64,000 nt of DNA from JBOGOC01 sp050747525. GTDB lineage: Bacteria > Acidobacteriota > Polarisedimenticolia > JACPZX01 > DASXTC01. Each line of letters starts with the position of its first letter. Position 1 is the stretch's first letter. Below, piece by piece: positions 34,477-42,697 of this stretch. The position numbers were made by a program, and so were the translations under genes. The notes beneath the pieces were generated by a model. That model was not told where the DNA came from, made no database searches, and saw nothing but the letters and a program-made list of their open reading frames with translations. The stretch is taken from assembly GCA_050747525.1 (NCBI GenBank), contig JBOGOC010000036.1, forward strand, positions 1-64,000, in the 5' to 3' direction.

Positions 34477-35250
34477 TCAAGCCGTGGCCGGCTTCTGCGC
34501 TTCGATGCAGATCGAGTAGCTCGGCCAGCTGGTCCATGATTCCAGCGCCGAGTCCAGAAGCGGCGGCAGCACCCGCAGCGGCAGGATCGCGCCCCATGCG
34601 ACCATGGGGTGGATGCGGGACACCATCCACTGGACCCAGCAGACCTTCTGGCTCATGTAGCCCCCGCAGTACGATGACGCTTGCAGCACCAGCCCCGCCT
34701 GCTCGCACAGGCCCCGGAGCTGCGGCTCGTCGTAGCCCTTTCGAACGTGCCAGCCGTTCTCGACGGTGTGCCAGGGCCCCGCTTCGTTCGGCGTGATGGG
34801 AACGTAGTTCACGTAGGGTGTGGTCAGGAGCAATCGACCTCCCGGTCGGATGCATCCGGCCAGCAGGCGCATCAGCCTCCCATCGTCGAGGATGTGCTCG
34901 ATCACCTCCAGGCAGATGACGACATCGAACCGCCCGGCCAGATCCGTCCGCTCGTCAATCCGGCGCACGTCCTGCACCTCGAATCGGGCCGAGGGTGCCC
35001 CACACAGCACGGCACGCTCTGCCGCCACACGCTGGTTGCGCTCGTCCCAGCTCAACCCCAAGGACTCGTAGCCGCGCAACGCGGCGCCGATGGTGAAGGC
35101 ACCCGAGCCGCACCCCACGTCGAGCAGACGCTCCCCGCTCTCGGTTCTCGGGAGCCGTCTCTTGAGCCAGTTCCATCGGTCCAGCACCATCGTATCTCCG
35201 TGAATGAGCGTCGCCGGAAACCCGAGGAGCCGGACAAGAGGTGATTCCAT
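34477..35250 (-). CDS. Class I SAM-dependent methyltransferase
   Basis: The ~257-residue protein has motif I in RLLDVGCGSGAFTIGAALRGYESLGLSWD, motif II in SARFEVQDVRRIDER and motif IV in FDVVICLEVIEHILDDGRLMRLLAGCIRPGGRLLLTTPY. This is the UbiE/Methyltransf_11 pattern. The C-terminal part has a hydrophobic stretch (MVAWGAILPLRVLPPLLD) that may touch the membrane. ATG 35250 is the assigned start; ATG 35259 three codons earlier is equally possible. It diverges from murA. A role in modifying the polysaccharide is inferred from context only. Confidence 0.78.
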   Translation of the reverse strand: MESPLVRLLGFPATLIHGDTMVLDRWNWLKRRLPRTESGERLLDVGCGSGAFTIGAALRGYESLGLSWDERNQRVAAERAVLCGAPSARFEVQDVRRIDERTDLAGRFDVVICLEVIEHILDDGRLMRLLAGCIRPGGRLLLTTPYVNYVPITPNEAGPWHTVENGWHVRKGYDEPQLRGLCEQAGLVLQASSYCGGYMSQKVCWVQWMVSRIHPMVAWGAILPLRVLPPLLDSALESWTSWPSYSICIEAQKPATA

Positions 35251-35287
35251 GGCCCTCATTTTATCACCGTGGAGGCCTTCGCCCCGC

Positions 35288-35316
35288 TTGAGGGCTTTTC
35301 GCGGCCCCTTTATAAT
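35288..35316 (+). promoter_or_regulatory. Promoter of murA
   Basis: TTGAGG (35288-35293) and a perfect TATAAT (35311-35316) are separated by 17 bp, about 44 bp upstream of the murA start codon. The -10 rules out start codons upstream of about 35323 for murA. Confidence 0.7.
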
Positions 35317-35359
35317 GCGCGCGAATCGAGGATCCACGGCCAGGGCCGGGGGAGCGTGG

Positions 35360-36613
35360 TTGGACAAGATATGGGTTTCCGGAGGCCGCGCGCTTCAAGG
35401 CACCGTGGTGGCCGGCGGCGCGAAGAACGCCGTCCTGCCCGCCATGGCCGCCGCCCTGCTCACCGATCAGCCGCTGGTCCTGCGCAACACACCTCGCGTC
35501 CGTGACGTTTCCACGATGTTGCGCGTCCTGCAGCACCTGGGCGCGGAGCAGGCGAGCCAGCAGGACGGCGTGTGCCGGATCCTGGTCCCCAGGATCGCCG
35601 AGCCGGAGGCGCCCTACGAGCTGGTCCGCACCATGCGCGCCTCGGTGCTGGTGCTCGGTCCGCTGCTGGCGCGGACCGGCCGGGCACGGGTGTCTCTGCC
35701 GGGAGGCTGCGCCATCGGCGAGCGGCCAATCAACCTGCATCTGGAGGGGCTGACCCGGCTCGGGGCGGAGGTGGACCTCATTCACGGCTACGTCACCGCC
35801 ACCTCCCGGCGGCTCCGCGGGACCGACCATACCTTCCCCATGTGCACCGTGACGGGGACCGAGAACCTGATGATGGCCGCGTCCATCGCGCAGGGGACCA
35901 CCGTCCTTCGCAACTGCGCGGCGGAGCCCGAGGTGGCCAGCCTGGGCGATTTGCTCAACGCAATGGGCGCCCGCATCGAAGGGGCCGGAACGGAGACCAT
36001 CGGCATCCAGGGGGTGGACGCCCTCGGCGGGGCGGACCACGTCGTCATTCCCGACCGCATCGAGGCGGGGACTTACCTCATGGCCGGCGCAATCACGCGC
36101 GGCCGGGTCGAGGTGAAGGAATGCAGGCCCGAGCACCTGGCCTCGTTGAAGGACGTGCTGGAGCAGGCGGGCGTCCCGCTCACGTCCACCTCCGATTCCC
36201 TGGGCGTGGCCCCGTGGGACGAGCTGAGGGGCACGAACGTCACGACGGCCCCCTATCCGGGCTTCCCTACCGACCTTCAGGCCCAGTGCATGGCGCTGAT
36301 GACCCAGGCCACAAGCCAATCGGTCATCACGGAGAACATCTTCGAGAACCGCTTCATGCACGTCGGCGAGCTGCGCCGCATGGGAGCGGACATCTCCACC
36401 GACGGGGCCTCCGCGGTCGTGCGCGGCCCCACGAAGCTCTCGGGCGCGCCCCTCATGGCCACCGACCTGCGCGCCAGCGCCTCGCTCGTCCTGGCGGCGC
36501 TGGTGGCCGATGGCGCGAGCGTCATCGATCGCGTGTATCACCTCGATCGCGGCTATGAGCGGATGGAAGAAAAACTGAGGGCGCTCGGAGCGGAGATCCG
36601 GCGCATACGATAA
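35360..36613 (+). CDS. murA: UDP-N-acetylglucosamine 1-carboxyvinyltransferase
   Basis: This is the first committed step of peptidoglycan synthesis, transferring enolpyruvate from PEP to UDP-GlcNAc. Family features are VSGGRALQGTVVAGGAKNAVLPAMAAALLT (substrate Lys-Asn), MRASVLVLGPLLAR, and LPGGCAIGERPINLHLEGL with the active-site Cys that fosfomycin targets. Further on come GTENLMMAA and PTDLQAQCMAL. I chose TTG 35360 because GGGGGAG lies 5 bp upstream, it falls after the TATAAT promoter, and it yields 417 residues, the usual MurA length. Confidence 0.95.
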   Translation: MDKIWVSGGRALQGTVVAGGAKNAVLPAMAAALLTDQPLVLRNTPRVRDVSTMLRVLQHLGAEQASQQDGVCRILVPRIAEPEAPYELVRTMRASVLVLGPLLARTGRARVSLPGGCAIGERPINLHLEGLTRLGAEVDLIHGYVTATSRRLRGTDHTFPMCTVTGTENLMMAASIAQGTTVLRNCAAEPEVASLGDLLNAMGARIEGAGTETIGIQGVDALGGADHVVIPDRIEAGTYLMAGAITRGRVEVKECRPEHLASLKDVLEQAGVPLTSTSDSLGVAPWDELRGTNVTTAPYPGFPTDLQAQCMALMTQATSQSVITENIFENRFMHVGELRRMGADISTDGASAVVRGPTKLSGAPLMATDLRASASLVLAALVADGASVIDRVYHLDRGYERMEEKLRALGAEIRRIR

Positions 36614-36626
36614 AGGGGAGGTGGAC

Positions 36627-36974
36627 ATGAATTCAGGATGCCTCTTCTGCCGCATTTCGGCTGGAGAGATCCCCGCGAATCTCATCCATGCCGATGAGAC
36701 CGTCTTCGCGTTCCATGACATCAACCCGCAGGCCCCGCACCATGTCCTGATCTGTCCGCGGCGGCACATCGGCACGCTGGACGAGGTGCGCGGCGAGGAC
36801 GAGCAGCTGATGGGGCGGCTCGTGACCACGGCCTCCATGCTGGCCCGGAAACTTGGGTTGCCCTCCGGGGGATACCGCCTGGTGATCAACTGCGGAGCAG
36901 GGGCGGGCCAGTCGGTGTTCCACGTGCACGTGCACCTGCTGGGGGGAAGGCCCTTCGCGTGGCCGCCGGGCTGA
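36627..36974 (+). CDS. HIT family hydrolase (HINT-like)
   Basis: The 115-residue protein begins CLFCRISAGEIPANLIHADETVFAFHDINPQAPHHVLICPRRHI and ends with the histidine triad F-H-V-H-V-H-L-L-G-G. This is the HINT/HinT-like branch, which hydrolyses purine nucleoside phosphoramidates and aminoacyl-adenylates. ATG 36627 is preceded by GGGGAGG at 5 bp. It lies 13 bp after murA and is probably co-transcribed, though functionally unrelated. Confidence 0.92.
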   Translation: MNSGCLFCRISAGEIPANLIHADETVFAFHDINPQAPHHVLICPRRHIGTLDEVRGEDEQLMGRLVTTASMLARKLGLPSGGYRLVINCGAGAGQSVFHVHVHLLGGRPFAWPPG

Positions 36975-36978
36975 ACCC

Positions 36979-39087
36979 TCAGGTGCGCCCGGACACCGAC
37001 TTGAAGACGCTGCGGATGCGTGACACCGCGCCGGTCGCCGGCTCGGCCTCCTCCGCGTCCTGAGCCGTCTGGTAATAGGAGTAGTAGTTGTAGTAGGAGG
37101 ACGGCCCTTCCTGGGTCTTGTTCAGGATGACGCCCAGGATTCTCATCTTGGCCACCTGCAGCGACTCCTTGACCTGGGCGACCGCCTTGCGGGACACCCC
37201 GCCCGACTCCGCCACGATGATGGCCGCGTCCACCTCCCCGGACAGCAGCATCGCGTCGGCCACCAGCAGGGCAGGCGGCGTGTCGAAGATCACCAGGTCG
37301 GCCATCGTCTCCAGCTTCCTGATCAGCTCCTTCATGGGCTTCGAGTGCAGGAGCTCTGCGGGATTCGGCGGAATGGGACCCGACGGAAGCAGCGTGAGCC
37401 CTGGATGTCCGGACGGCTTGAGCGCTTCCTCGAGCGTGTGTTCGCCTGCGAGGACCGACGTGACGCCCGCCATGTGGCGCGAGCCGAGGATGCGCTGTAT
37501 CGACGGATTCCGCAGGTCCGTGTCCACGACGATCACCCGCTTGCCGGCCGCGGCGATGGCGCAGGCGAGGTTGACGAGCGTCGTGGACTTGCCCTCCCCC
37601 TTGCGCGCCGACGTCAGCAGCACCGATCGGAAGGGACTCTCGATCTCGGCGAACTTGATGTTGGAGTAGACACGAATGTACGACTCGGCGACCTGGTGGA
37701 CCGGCTTCCCGTCCTGGAAGACGAGGGAGCGCGGCTCCTTCAGCCGCGAGATGGAGCCCAGATAGCCCAGCCCCAGGGTGCTGGCGATCTCCTCGGCGTT
37801 GCGCAAGGTGCTGTCGCCGAACTCGGCGAGCAGGCCCATGCCGATCGCCAGCATCAGGCTGACGAGGGTCGCAAGCATCAGCGACGTCGTCTTGCTGATG
37901 GATGGCCCCGCCACCACGGCCGTGTCGACGACGTTGGCGTTGCCCGGGACCATCGACTTCTTGAACTCGAGTTCCTCGAGGTTCTTCGACCAGTGACGAT
38001 AGGTCTCCAGGGCGGACGCCGCTCTCGCCTCGAGGCTCTGGATCTGGGCCTGCTTCTCCGGATACCCCGCCATGCTCTCCTGCACTTCGGCAATCTGCCG
38101 CGACCAGGACTCGATGGCCGTCTGCAGATCGGCGATCTCCGCATCCGTCTTGGCCAGATCCTCCTTGAGCGTCAGGAAGGCCTGCGGCGACAGGTCCGAG
38201 CCGCTGCGTGAGATGGCCTGCCTGAGGCGGGTCTCGATGCTCTCGATCTGGGATGTCAGATTCCGGATCTTGGGATGATCCTCCGTGTACCTGATCCGGG
38301 CCTCCCCCAGCGCCAACTGCAGGTTGCGGTAGTCCTCAAGGTGCGGATCGTCCAGGGAGAGGTCCTGCGCCGCTGCGGCCGTCGCCAGCTTGAGAAGGTC
38401 TTTCCTGTGCGCCTGAGCGATCTCCAGCCTGGTGATGACGTCGCCGCGCTGGGACTCGAAGCCCGCGATCTTATGCCGCAGGGTGCCCATGTGCTCCCCG
38501 ATGTCCATGAAACCCATGACGTGGCGGAACTGCGCGATCTGCGCCTCGGAATCATCCAGCTCGCGGCGAGCCTTTCCCTGGAGGACCAGGGCCGATTCCC
38601 GGCCGTTTGCCAGCTTTTCGACCATGTTCTCCTTGGTGAACTGCTCGAAGACATGAGCCGCCGTGTTGGCCAGGGTGAGCGCCATCTCCGGCTTGGTGCT
38701 GCTGGCGTCGATCCGGATGCGATCGGGCTCCTGGTATGTGGCATGGATGGCGGAATGAACCTCCGAACCAGCCAGCGGCATCCCCTCGCCGATCATGAAG
38801 GTGGCCACCTTTTCCGCGAACGGAATGCCATTGATGATGTCCTGATACGCCTCGCCGGAGAGGACCGTGTCCGCGTCGTCCGTCCCCTGTGAGAAGCTCA
38901 TCATGGGCTGGCGCCAGTACATCTGGTTCTTGACGGCCACCAAGGAGCTTGCCTTGTAGACGGTCTCGTTGATCATGATGCCGATGAGAGAGAGGGACCA
39001 AACGATCGTGAAGACCGCGATGATGACGAGCTTGCGGCGCCAAATGATGTCCAGATAGCTCTGGAGGCTGACTTCTTCCTGCTGCAT
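36979..39087 (-). CDS. Wzc-like polysaccharide co-polymerase and tyrosine autokinase
   Basis: The 702-residue protein has an N-terminal Wzz domain: a membrane helix near residues 18-38, a long periplasmic coiled-coil region to ~400, and a second helix near 400-425 after a PGNANVVDTA motif. The cytoplasmic BY-kinase domain has Walker A in SARKGEGKSTTLVNLA (near 495), Walker A' in VIVVDTDLRNPSI and Walker B in DLVIFDTPPALLVADAML. The C-terminus has a tyrosine cluster (SSYYNYYSYYQ) that is autophosphorylated in this family to control polymer length and export. It acts with the Wza- and Wzy-like proteins of this locus. Confidence 0.92.
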   Translation of the reverse strand: MQQEEVSLQSYLDIIWRRKLVIIAVFTIVWSLSLIGIMINETVYKASSLVAVKNQMYWRQPMMSFSQGTDDADTVLSGEAYQDIINGIPFAEKVATFMIGEGMPLAGSEVHSAIHATYQEPDRIRIDASSTKPEMALTLANTAAHVFEQFTKENMVEKLANGRESALVLQGKARRELDDSEAQIAQFRHVMGFMDIGEHMGTLRHKIAGFESQRGDVITRLEIAQAHRKDLLKLATAAAAQDLSLDDPHLEDYRNLQLALGEARIRYTEDHPKIRNLTSQIESIETRLRQAISRSGSDLSPQAFLTLKEDLAKTDAEIADLQTAIESWSRQIAEVQESMAGYPEKQAQIQSLEARAASALETYRHWSKNLEELEFKKSMVPGNANVVDTAVVAGPSISKTTSLMLATLVSLMLAIGMGLLAEFGDSTLRNAEEIASTLGLGYLGSISRLKEPRSLVFQDGKPVHQVAESYIRVYSNIKFAEIESPFRSVLLTSARKGEGKSTTLVNLACAIAAAGKRVIVVDTDLRNPSIQRILGSRHMAGVTSVLAGEHTLEEALKPSGHPGLTLLPSGPIPPNPAELLHSKPMKELIRKLETMADLVIFDTPPALLVADAMLLSGEVDAAIIVAESGGVSRKAVAQVKESLQVAKMRILGVILNKTQEGPSSYYNYYSYYQTAQDAEEAEPATGAVSRIRSVFKSVSGRT

Positions 39088-39149
39088 CAGGGTCTCCGCG
39101 GAGCCTCCCGGCTCACGGACAGGCGTTCAATGAGTTGGTATGACCGTGG

Positions 39150-39178
39150 AATCTAGCACCGGCCAGCCCTGCCATCAA
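39150..39178 (-). promoter_or_regulatory. Promoter of the tyrosine-autokinase gene
   Basis: On the minus strand TTGATG (39173-39178) and TAGATT (39150-39155) are 17 bp apart, giving a leader of roughly 55 nt before the ATG at 39087. It starts directly after the hairpin that closes the WecA-like gene. Confidence 0.5.
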
Positions 39179-39180
39179 CA

Positions 39181-39202
39181 GGCCACGCCTCACGGCGTGG
39201 CC
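39181..39202 (-). terminator. Hairpin at the end of the WecA-like gene
   Basis: GGCCACGCC-TCAC-GGCGTGGCC is a perfect 9-bp stem with a 4-nt loop. The stop codon of the WecA-like gene lies in the loop. The downstream side on the minus strand (TGTTGAT) is only weakly T-rich. Confidence 0.45.
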
Positions 39203-40728
39203 ACTCCCGGCCGGCCCTCTCTGAAACTCATGGCAACCTTCTGGTTCCCCATCGTGCGGCTGCCGGCGTCGGCGGCCCGAGCCGCCGGATCCCCGCCACC
39301 CTCGGCCGGCGCCGGCGTCTCCAGGTCCACCCAGTGCAGCCTGGGGAACGACTCTTCACGGGAGAAACGCATTCTGTGGTCCTCGAAATACCAAGCCACC
39401 CCATCCTGGACGAGCGCGGTCATGACAGGATCCAGGGATTCGGTGCGCAGCAGCAGCAACAGCCTGGAGGGGCCGGACGGCTCCACCACGATGGAGGACA
39501 CGCTGACGCGGCGCGACAGCATCATCCGGATATCGCTGCAGATCATCCTGGTGGTCTCCGAGTCGTTGACTTGCTGCGAGAAGCCGCCAACCTGGCACAC
39601 CAGCGTCGTGAACCCGTGACGCGCGCGGTGGGGGCCCGACCATCTCCCTCCCGCAGTCTCGCCGGCCTCGGAGGCGGCAGGCAGCATGGCCAGGCCGCTC
39701 TCGAGCTTCTCCTCGATGAATCTCAGCGTCCGCACGCCGATGATCCCGCCCATGGTCAGGAGCACCATGAACAGGAACGCCGTCTGGTAGGAGAACTGCG
39801 CGATGCTGTAGGAGGTGAGCGCCAGATAGGCGCACACGAAATACAGGACCAGGACAACGTTGCGGTGGTGCAGGCCGATGCGCACCAGCCTGTGATGGAT
39901 GTGCTCCCGGTCCGCCTTGAAGGGATTGACCCGTCTCTTGGCCCTTCTCAGGATGGCGAACAGCGTGTCGAAGATGGGGATGCCGAGGCATATGATCGGC
40001 AGGAAGAGCGCGGTGGCCGTCGAGGCCTTGAAAGAGCCGTGCACGGAGATCACCGCCAGGAGGAAGCCGAAGAACATGCTTCCCGTATCCCCCAGGAAGA
40101 TCTTCGCGGGATAGAAATTGTGCGGCAGAAACCCCGCGACGGCACCCACCAGGATGATGGTGAGACTGGCCACGAACGGCTCGCCCGGGGCGGTCAGCGC
40201 GAACAGACCTAGCGCTGCGATCCCGGCGACTCCCGCAGCCAGCCCGTCCAGGCCATCGATGAGGTTCATGGCGTTGGTGACACCGACGATCCAGAAGACC
40301 GTGAGCGGGATTCCCAGCCATCCGATCTCGAACGAGGGACCAAGAGGGTTGGTGAACGCCTCCATGCGGGTCCCCCCGAGCACGACGATCATCGCGGCCG
40401 CCGCCTGCACGGCGAACTTCAGCGGGGGCGAAACGCCGCGCACGTCATCGACGATGCCGAGAATCACGATCAGCAGGAGGCCGGCCACGAGGCTCTGGTA
40501 CGACTGAATCTCGGTCTGGCCGAACGTCAGGAAGGACACCGCCAGAATCGACAGCAGGACCCATGAGAGCGAGACGGCCACGCCGCCGAGGAGCGGTATG
40601 GGGATCTGGTGCATCTTTCGCCGCTCGGGGTGGTCGACGATGTTGAAGAAGACGGCGATGCGCCGGACCGGAAAGGCGAGGAGGAACGAGACGAGCGCCG
40701 CGCCCACCAGCAAGATCCCGTAGCTCAC
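39190..40728 (-). CDS. WecA/TagO-like GlcNAc-1-phosphate transferase with C-terminal extension
   Basis: The 512-residue protein transfers a sugar-1-phosphate from a UDP-sugar to undecaprenyl phosphate, starting glycan synthesis. Residues ~1-350 hold about eleven membrane helices and the family motifs HPERRKMHQIPIPLLGG, LGIVDDVRGVSP (Asp pair), TNAMNLIDGLDGLAAG, IFLGDTGSMFFGF and the HIHHRL motif. Residues ~350-512 form a soluble tail (GFTTLVCQVGGFSQQV..., SVSSIVVEPSGPSRLLLLLRTE) not needed by ordinary family members of ~350 aa. The start is a GTG. A palindromic promoter is at 40817-40845. Confidence 0.88.
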   Translation of the reverse strand: MSYGILLVGAALVSFLLAFPVRRIAVFFNIVDHPERRKMHQIPIPLLGGVAVSLSWVLLSILAVSFLTFGQTEIQSYQSLVAGLLLIVILGIVDDVRGVSPPLKFAVQAAAAMIVVLGGTRMEAFTNPLGPSFEIGWLGIPLTVFWIVGVTNAMNLIDGLDGLAAGVAGIAALGLFALTAPGEPFVASLTIILVGAVAGFLPHNFYPAKIFLGDTGSMFFGFLLAVISVHGSFKASTATALFLPIICLGIPIFDTLFAILRRAKRRVNPFKADREHIHHRLVRIGLHHRNVVLVLYFVCAYLALTSYSIAQFSYQTAFLFMVLLTMGGIIGVRTLRFIEEKLESGLAMLPAASEAGETAGGRWSGPHRARHGFTTLVCQVGGFSQQVNDSETTRMICSDIRMMLSRRVSVSSIVVEPSGPSRLLLLLRTESLDPVMTALVQDGVAWYFEDHRMRFSREESFPRLHWVDLETPAPAEGGGDPAARAADAGSRTMGNQKVAMSFREGRPGVATP

Positions 40729-41227
40729 GTGCTGGATCCCTCCCGCCCCGGACGCCCGGAGAAGACTCCCATCAAGTGCCTGACTGCAGGGGAATCATGG
40801 GTCGCAGAGTCGCTGCTATATACGGTGAATCCACCGTCAGGTCAAGGAGATCCGGTCCTGAGGGGTGGGGAGTCGGGAGGGGGTGCGAACGGCGTACCAG
40901 CGCCCCGTGTCCATGTCCGAGGCCGTGACGGTCACCTAACTCCCATTCCGGACAGCAGCCTGCGGGTCAGCAGGGGGGATGTGACGATGAGTGCCGGCGT
41001 AAAATCATGAACCTGAACGACTTCCATGACAATCTGAACATTCTCCAGGGTCGTCGCCGTCGCCCGCAGGGGGTGCACGACGCCGCTCGGAGTCGGCCGG
41101 CCCGCGTCACGAGCGGCACAGGCGCGAAACCTGGCTGACCCACCACCGGTCCCCTTGATGGCATGGCGTATACTACGCCCCTGCAGCCGGACCTGCTTGG
41201 ACGCCCTGTTATCCCTTCCGGAGAACC
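40729..41227. other. Intergenic region between WecA-like and flippase genes
   Basis: The 499 bp separate two divergent genes. They contain the promoter of the WecA-like gene and, near 41173, a TATACT that may serve the flippase. Open frames exist on both strands (for example a 42-codon plus-strand frame from ATG 41007), but none has a recognisable family or good ribosome binding site. I call no gene here. Confidence 0.5.
40817..40845 (-). promoter_or_regulatory. Promoter of the WecA-like gene with palindromic spacer
   Basis: On the minus strand TTGACC (40840-40845) and TATATA (40817-40822) are 17 bp apart. The spacer contains the perfect inverted repeat ACGGTG-4 nt-CACCGT (40822-40837), well placed for an operator. 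The leader is about 80 nt. Confidence 0.6.
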
Positions 41228-42697
41228 GTGTCGCTGTCAGAGTCTCCATCGCCTGCAGGCATGACCAGGCTCGCGCTCGGTTCCGGCTTCTCCTATGGCC
41301 TGATCATGGTGCTCGAGCACCTGACGGTCCTGATCCGGACCCTCGTGCTCTCCCGCCTGCTCGAGCCACACGAGTTCGGCCTGATGGGAATGGCGTTCGT
41401 CGCTCTGCTGGCGGCCGAGTTCCTGAGCCAGACAGGGTTCAGGAGTGCCATCATCCAGAGGCAGGGGGATCCGTCCGACTACCTGGACACCAACTGGTGG
41501 GTCTCCCTGGCGCGTGGTCTTCTGTTGGCCGCGGGGCTCTTTCTGGCCGCTCCCCTCATCGGATGGTACTTCCGAGAGCCGGGAGTTGTGCCGCTCGTGC
41601 GCATGATCAGCCTGGCGCTGCTTCTGCGAGGGATGACCAGCCCCGGATGGATCCTGCTCGAACGGGATCTGCGGCTGGGCCGGTTCGCAACGCCTCACGC
41701 GATCGGCACCTTCGTGGACATGCTGGTGACGATCTACCTGGCCTTCCTCTGGCGCAGTGCCTGGTCCATGGTCATCGGATTCGTGACCGGCACGGTGATC
41801 TTCGTGGTCCTCACGTTCGTACTCGCGCCGTACCGCCCGCGCTTTCGCGTGAGTCTGGCAAGAATCCGCGAGATGCGCGAGTACGGCAAGCACATCTTCC
41901 GCTCCGACCTGGCCACCTTTTTCGGGGACGTCGTGGATCGGCTGGCGGTCGGCCGGCTGCTCACGACGCACGATCTGGGTCTCTACACGTTCGGACACCG
42001 GCTGGCCACCTTTCCCACCCAGATCGGCTCGCTCATGGTGGTGAGAGTCCTGTTCCCGGCCTTTTCACGGATCCAGCACGAGCCGCAACGTGTCCGGGAG
42101 GCGTTCCTGCGCCTGATGAGACTCGTCTCGGCCGTGATCTTCCCGGTCGCCACGGGACTCATCGCGGCTGCGCCGATCATGATCCCGGTGCTCTTCGGCG
42201 AGAAGTGGCTCGAAATGCTGCGGGCCTTTCAGACGCTCTGCGTGTTCGGGCTGGTGAGCGCGCTGGGCCTGGTCTGCGCGTCGATCGGCCAGAGCCTCGG
42301 CCGCCCCGCCGTCGTCGCGCGCGCCACGTTCCTGAGGTTGGTGATCCTCTGCGCCCTGATCGTTCCCGCCACGAGCCGCTTCGGAATCAACGGGGCGGCC
42401 ACGGTGGCCGCCGGGGCAGCGCTCGCCAGCATGCTGTTCATGCTCTCCGGCATTTCGAAGCTGGTGAACGTGCGGGCCCGCTCGCTGGCGGCCATCGTCG
42501 CCCTTCCTGCTCTCTCCTGTGCACTGATGGGCGCGGCGACGTGGCTCGCCGAACTGGCAAGTGCGTCCCTGCCGGGGGCAGCCCGACTCATTCTGCTGAT
42601 CGGCACCGGCGCGGCAGCCTACCTGTCGAGCCTCTGGATGCTGGATCGATGGAGCGGCGGCGCCACGGTCACGGCTCTCACTTCACTGCGCCGCTGA
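41228..42697 (+). CDS. Wzx-type oligosaccharide flippase
   Basis: The 489-residue protein has about 12-14 membrane helices and the MOP-superfamily polysaccharide-transport pattern: LGSGFSYGLIMVLEHLTVLIRTLVLSRLLEPHEFGLMGMAFV at the N-terminus, then GFRSAIIQRQGDPSDYLDTNWW, FRSDLATFFGDVVDRLAVGRLL, and ALGLVCASIGQSLGRPAVVARATFLRL. It would flip the undecaprenyl-linked repeat unit to the periplasmic face. The GTG start has GGAG 5 bp upstream. It converges on a glycosyltransferase gene with a 15-bp overlap. It is the only intact flippase in the window. Confidence 0.9.
   Translation: MSLSESPSPAGMTRLALGSGFSYGLIMVLEHLTVLIRTLVLSRLLEPHEFGLMGMAFVALLAAEFLSQTGFRSAIIQRQGDPSDYLDTNWWVSLARGLLLAAGLFLAAPLIGWYFREPGVVPLVRMISLALLLRGMTSPGWILLERDLRLGRFATPHAIGTFVDMLVTIYLAFLWRSAWSMVIGFVTGTVIFVVLTFVLAPYRPRFRVSLARIREMREYGKHIFRSDLATFFGDVVDRLAVGRLLTTHDLGLYTFGHRLATFPTQIGSLMVVRVLFPAFSRIQHEPQRVREAFLRLMRLVSAVIFPVATGLIAAAPIMIPVLFGEKWLEMLRAFQTLCVFGLVSALGLVCASIGQSLGRPAVVARATFLRLVILCALIVPATSRFGINGAATVAAGAALASMLFMLSGISKLVNVRARSLAAIVALPALSCALMGAATWLAELASASLPGAARLILLIGTGAAAYLSSLWMLDRWSGGATVTALTSLRR

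Noticed and set aside
40932..41249. 105-codon minus-strand frame in the WecA/flippase intergenic region
   Set aside because: No ribosome binding site, no recognisable domain, and it overlaps the flippase start.
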